Positions 21,411 through 23,909 of a stretch of DNA of 23,909 bases are shown here, one piece after another (positions within the stretch are counted from its first letter, which is position 1; the number at the start of each line of letters is the position of its first letter). The position numbers and the translations under genes were made by a program. The notes beneath the pieces are model-generated. The model was not told where the DNA came from. It saw nothing but the letters and a program-made list of their open reading frames with translations, and ran no database searches. This stretch comes from an uncultured Pseudomonadota bacterium (lineage in GTDB: Bacteria > Pseudomonadota > Gammaproteobacteria > Burkholderiales > SG8-39): NCBI GenBank assembly GCA_903895005.1, contig CAITSH010000142.1:1-23909 (forward strand), in the 5' to 3' direction.

Positions 21411-23909
21411 TCAACGCTCCATCGATTGCCACATTTTTTGCAGCCGTTTCACTGAAACCGGTGCCGGGGTACGCAACTCCTGAACGTGCAGCTGAACCCT
21501 GAGTTCCTCTAAAAGCCAGCGGAATTGATCGAGTTGGGGATGCGCGGCGCGGGCTTTCTTGTGCTTCAGGTCTTCGCGCTGCCAGTGCTGGTATAGCGGG
21601 GTGAATTCGGCCATTAAACGCGCGTCGCGCGCAGGGTCAGCCCGCAGCTTGTCGATACGCATGGCAGCGGCCTTGAGATAGCGCGGAAAATGCTGCATGC
21701 GCTCAAACGGCGTCACCGCAACGAAGTCTTTTACCAGCAGCGCCGCCAGTTGCGACTGCACATCGCCCACCGCCTGCGCAAACGCTTTAGCGCCGTTAAG
21801 TTTTTTCTGCAACCCCTGGTATTCGGTGAGAATCGTCCCGACCAGCCGGCACAGTTCGTTGGCGATCAGGTTAAGGCGCGATTTGGCCTCGGTGCAGCGC
21901 AACTCGAACTGCGCGCGGGTCGCAGGCAACGGCGCCCCCATGCAGGCCCGTTCAAACGCGGCGGCGATGAGTTGCTCCCGCAACGCCATGCCATCGCCTT
22001 TGCCAAAATCAAGCGTGGCATAGACCAAGGCCATGTCGCGCAGGCCGGCGAGATTTTTTTCTAGATATTTTGTCTGCTCCTTGAGGGCCAGCATGAACAG
22101 GCGCCGCAGTCCGAGCCGGTGCAGCGCGCGCGCCTTGTCCACGTCGTCCATCACCTCGAGGCTGACGCCGTCGCCCCTGTCGGCGAGTACCGGATAGCCG
22201 ATCAGCGTCTGGTTGCCCCGCTTTATTTCAACCAGCTCTTCGATATCGCCAAACCCCCATTCAGTAAAGCGTTCGTTATCGGGCAGGACATCGCTTTCTT
22301 CCACCACCGCGGCAAAGCGCTCCCCGGCGGCGGCGCCCAGTTCGCCGCGCAGTTGTGCGAGGCTGCGACCCATCGCGAGCTGGCGTCCATGTTCATCCAG
22401 CACGCGAAAATTCATCGACAGGTGCGCGGGCAGGGTTTCGGGCCGGAATGCATCAAGCGGAATCACCAGGGCCAGGGCCACGCGCGCATGGCGGGCGATC
22501 GCATCGACAAGCGGAATGTCCGAGCGCGGCGCCGCAACAAAGTCCTCGGCGAATTCGGCCAGCGGGCCCAGCTTGTGGCGCAGTCGCTGCGGCAGCGACT
22601 TGGCCAGGAGTTGCACCTTTTCCCGAAGCAGACCGGGAACCAGCCAATCGCAGGCCGCGGCCGAAATCTGGTTGAGCGCCACCAGCGGTACCGTCAGCGT
22701 CACGCCGTCCCGCGGCTCGCCCGGATCGTGCAGGTACTCGAGCGTGAGCTTGCGCCCGGCCATCTCGATCTGGTGCGGGAACTGCTCGGTGGTGATACCC
22801 GCGGCCTCGTGCCGCATCAGGTCCTCGCGCTTGAGGAACAACAGCTTCTGATCCTTCTCCTCGGCCTCGCGCCGCCACGCGTCGAAGGTCGCACCATTGT
22901 GCATTCCTGGCGGAACAATCGATTCGTAGAAGGCGTAAATCAGTTCATCATCGACAAGCACATCGGGGCGCCTCGACTTGTGCTCAAGGCGCTCGATGTC
23001 CTCGATGAGCTTGCGGTTGTGCTGGAAAAACGGCGCGCGCGATTCATACTCGCCTTCGACCAGCGCCTCGCGGATGAAGAGTTTGCGCGACAGTTCCGGA
23101 TCCATCGGGCCGTAATGCATGCGGCGGTTGGCGTAGAGAAGCAAGCCATAGAGCGACGCACGCTCAAACGCGGCAACGTGCGCGGGCTTTTTTTCCCAAT
23201 GCGGCTCGCTGTAACTTTTTTTCACGAGGTGCCCGCCAACGCTCTCCAGCCAGTCCGCGTCGAGGGTAGCGACACAGCGTGCGTACAAGCGCGTCGTTTC
23301 GGTCAGTTCCGCCGCCATGATCCAGCGCCCCGCTTTTTTGACCAGGCTTGAACCCGGGTGCACCCAGAAACGGATGCCGCGCGCGCCAAGGTAATGCCCC
23401 TCCTCCGACTTGAGGCCGATGTTGCCCAGGAGGCCGGTCAGCAGCGCCCTGTGGATTTGAGCGAAGCTCGCCGAGGACGCGGCGGTCTTCCAGCCAAGCT
23501 CTGCGGTCATCTCCTTCAGTTGCGAATGGATGTCGCGCCATTCGCGCATGCGGTTGAAGGACAGGAAATTGTCATGGCACAGGCGCGCCAGCTTGCGATG
23601 CGAATTGTGCGCCTGCGCCTGCTCATAAAATGCCCACAGCTTTACATAGGCAAGGAAATCGGATTTTTCGTCATTGAATTTTTGGTGCGCGGCATCGGCC
23701 GCCTGGGCCCGGTCATGCGGCCGGTCGCGCGGATCCTGCACCGAGAGTGCCGAGGCGATGACCAGCACCTCGGCGAGCGCGTTTTCATTACGCGCCGCAA
23801 GAATCATGCGGCCGATGCGCGGATCAAGTGGCAACTTCGCCAGTTGCCGGCCGATGGCGGTGAGAGTGTTGTCATCATCCACCGCGCCCAGTTCGTTGAG
23901 CAGCGCATA
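21411..23909 (-). CDS. hrpA: ATP-dependent RNA helicase HrpA, C-terminal part (5' end outside window)
   Basis: The frame is open to the window edge, giving about 832 residues of the C-terminal region of a DEAH-box helicase normally near 1300. The visible part starts YALLNELGA followed by LTAIGRQLAKLPLDPRIGRMIL, the winged-helix/HA2 ratchet region, then ASALSVQDPRDRP. YLGARGIRFWVHPGSSL is in the OB-like domain, and the long DUF3418 C-terminal domain includes FASYEE-region equivalents and ends KRLQKMWQSMER. The helicase core motifs lie beyond the window. HrpA acts on mRNA processing and on stalled ribosomes. It is unrelated to the phosphate genes and marks the return to housekeeping sequence. 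Confidence 0.95.
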   Translation of the reverse strand, partial: YALLNELGAVDDDNTLTAIGRQLAKLPLDPRIGRMILAARNENALAEVLVIASALSVQDPRDRPHDRAQAADAAHQKFNDEKSDFLAYVKLWAFYEQAQAHNSHRKLARLCHDNFLSFNRMREWRDIHSQLKEMTAELGWKTAASSASFAQIHRALLTGLLGNIGLKSEEGHYLGARGIRFWVHPGSSLVKKAGRWIMAAELTETTRLYARCVATLDADWLESVGGHLVKKSYSEPHWEKKPAHVAAFERASLYGLLLYANRRMHYGPMDPELSRKLFIREALVEGEYESRAPFFQHNRKLIEDIERLEHKSRRPDVLVDDELIYAFYESIVPPGMHNGATFDAWRREAEEKDQKLLFLKREDLMRHEAAGITTEQFPHQIEMAGRKLTLEYLHDPGEPRDGVTLTVPLVALNQISAAACDWLVPGLLREKVQLLAKSLPQRLRHKLGPLAEFAEDFVAAPRSDIPLVDAIARHARVALALVIPLDAFRPETLPAHLSMNFRVLDEHGRQLAMGRSLAQLRGELGAAAGERFAAVVEESDVLPDNERFTEWGFGDIEELVEIKRGNQTLIGYPVLADRGDGVSLEVMDDVDKARALHRLGLRRLFMLALKEQTKYLEKNLAGLRDMALVYATLDFGKGDGMALREQLIAAAFERACMGAPLPATRAQFELRCTEAKSRLNLIANELCRLVGTILTEYQGLQKKLNGAKAFAQAVGDVQSQLAALLVKDFVAVTPFERMQHFPRYLKAAAMRIDKLRADPARDARLMAEFTPLYQHWQREDLKHKKARAAHPQLDQFRWLLEELRVQLHVQELRTPAPVSVKRLQKMWQSMER

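Noticed and set aside
22119..23351. 410-codon open frame on the plus strand
   Set aside because: Antisense shadow of hrpA, with low-complexity Arg/Ala/His-rich translation.

Overview
The window looks like a chromosomal segment of a high-GC Gram-negative proteobacterium, most likely a betaproteobacterium. That placement is inferred from the mix of Ppx, PhoU, Ppk1, PhoX, YaeQ, DUF1415 and HrpA proteins and from the compact bidirectional layout. No rRNA, tRNA, insertion sequence, phage gene or CRISPR array was seen. No stretch without a gene reaches 300 bases.

About 18 kb (63 to 18961) reads as a phosphorus-economy island. The left part is the polyphosphate block: phoU and ppx on the minus strand, divergent from ppk1. 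Next comes a minus-strand operon btaA-btaB-plcP: betaine-lipid (DGTS) synthesis plus a metallophosphoesterase of the phospholipase C (PlcP) type. Divergent from it is a GT4 glycosyltransferase resembling diacylglycerol glucosyltransferases. A two-domain PPK2 and a convergent UspA follow. Then come a Tat-exported PhoX-family alkaline phosphatase, an EAL-CBS-GGDEF protein, an orphan periplasmic binding protein, an OlsB-type ornithine lipid acyltransferase, diacylglycerol kinase DgkA and a second GT4 glycosyltransferase (Agt/SqdX-like). The right end (19015 to 23909) is ordinary: an outer-membrane-type protein, YaeQ, a DUF1415 protein, an unknown 104-residue protein and the C-terminal part of HrpA, cut by the window edge.

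The proposed logic is as follows. Under phosphate limitation PlcP strips head groups from phospholipids. The resulting diacylglycerol is rebuilt into phosphorus-free lipids: DGTS by BtaAB and glycolipids by the two GT4 enzymes. OlsB starts ornithine lipids, and DgkA returns diacylglycerol to phosphatidic acid. PhoX frees phosphate outside the cytoplasm. Ppk1, Ppx and PPK2 build and spend polyphosphate.

The intergenic regions support this. Reading by eye, I find 7-base units of the form NTGT(A/C)AC repeated every 11 bases, the layout of PhoB boxes. They lie upstream of ppk1, btaA, phoX, the binding-protein gene, olsB and the second glycosyltransferase, with weaker ones at phoU and the first glycosyltransferase. 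In several cases a -10-like hexamer starts 10 bases after the last unit. PPK2 and uspA instead carry FNR/ANR-like dyads at class II spacing, suggesting a low-oxygen module inside the phosphate island. A 33-base imperfect palindrome occurs twice, at 11075 and 19739.
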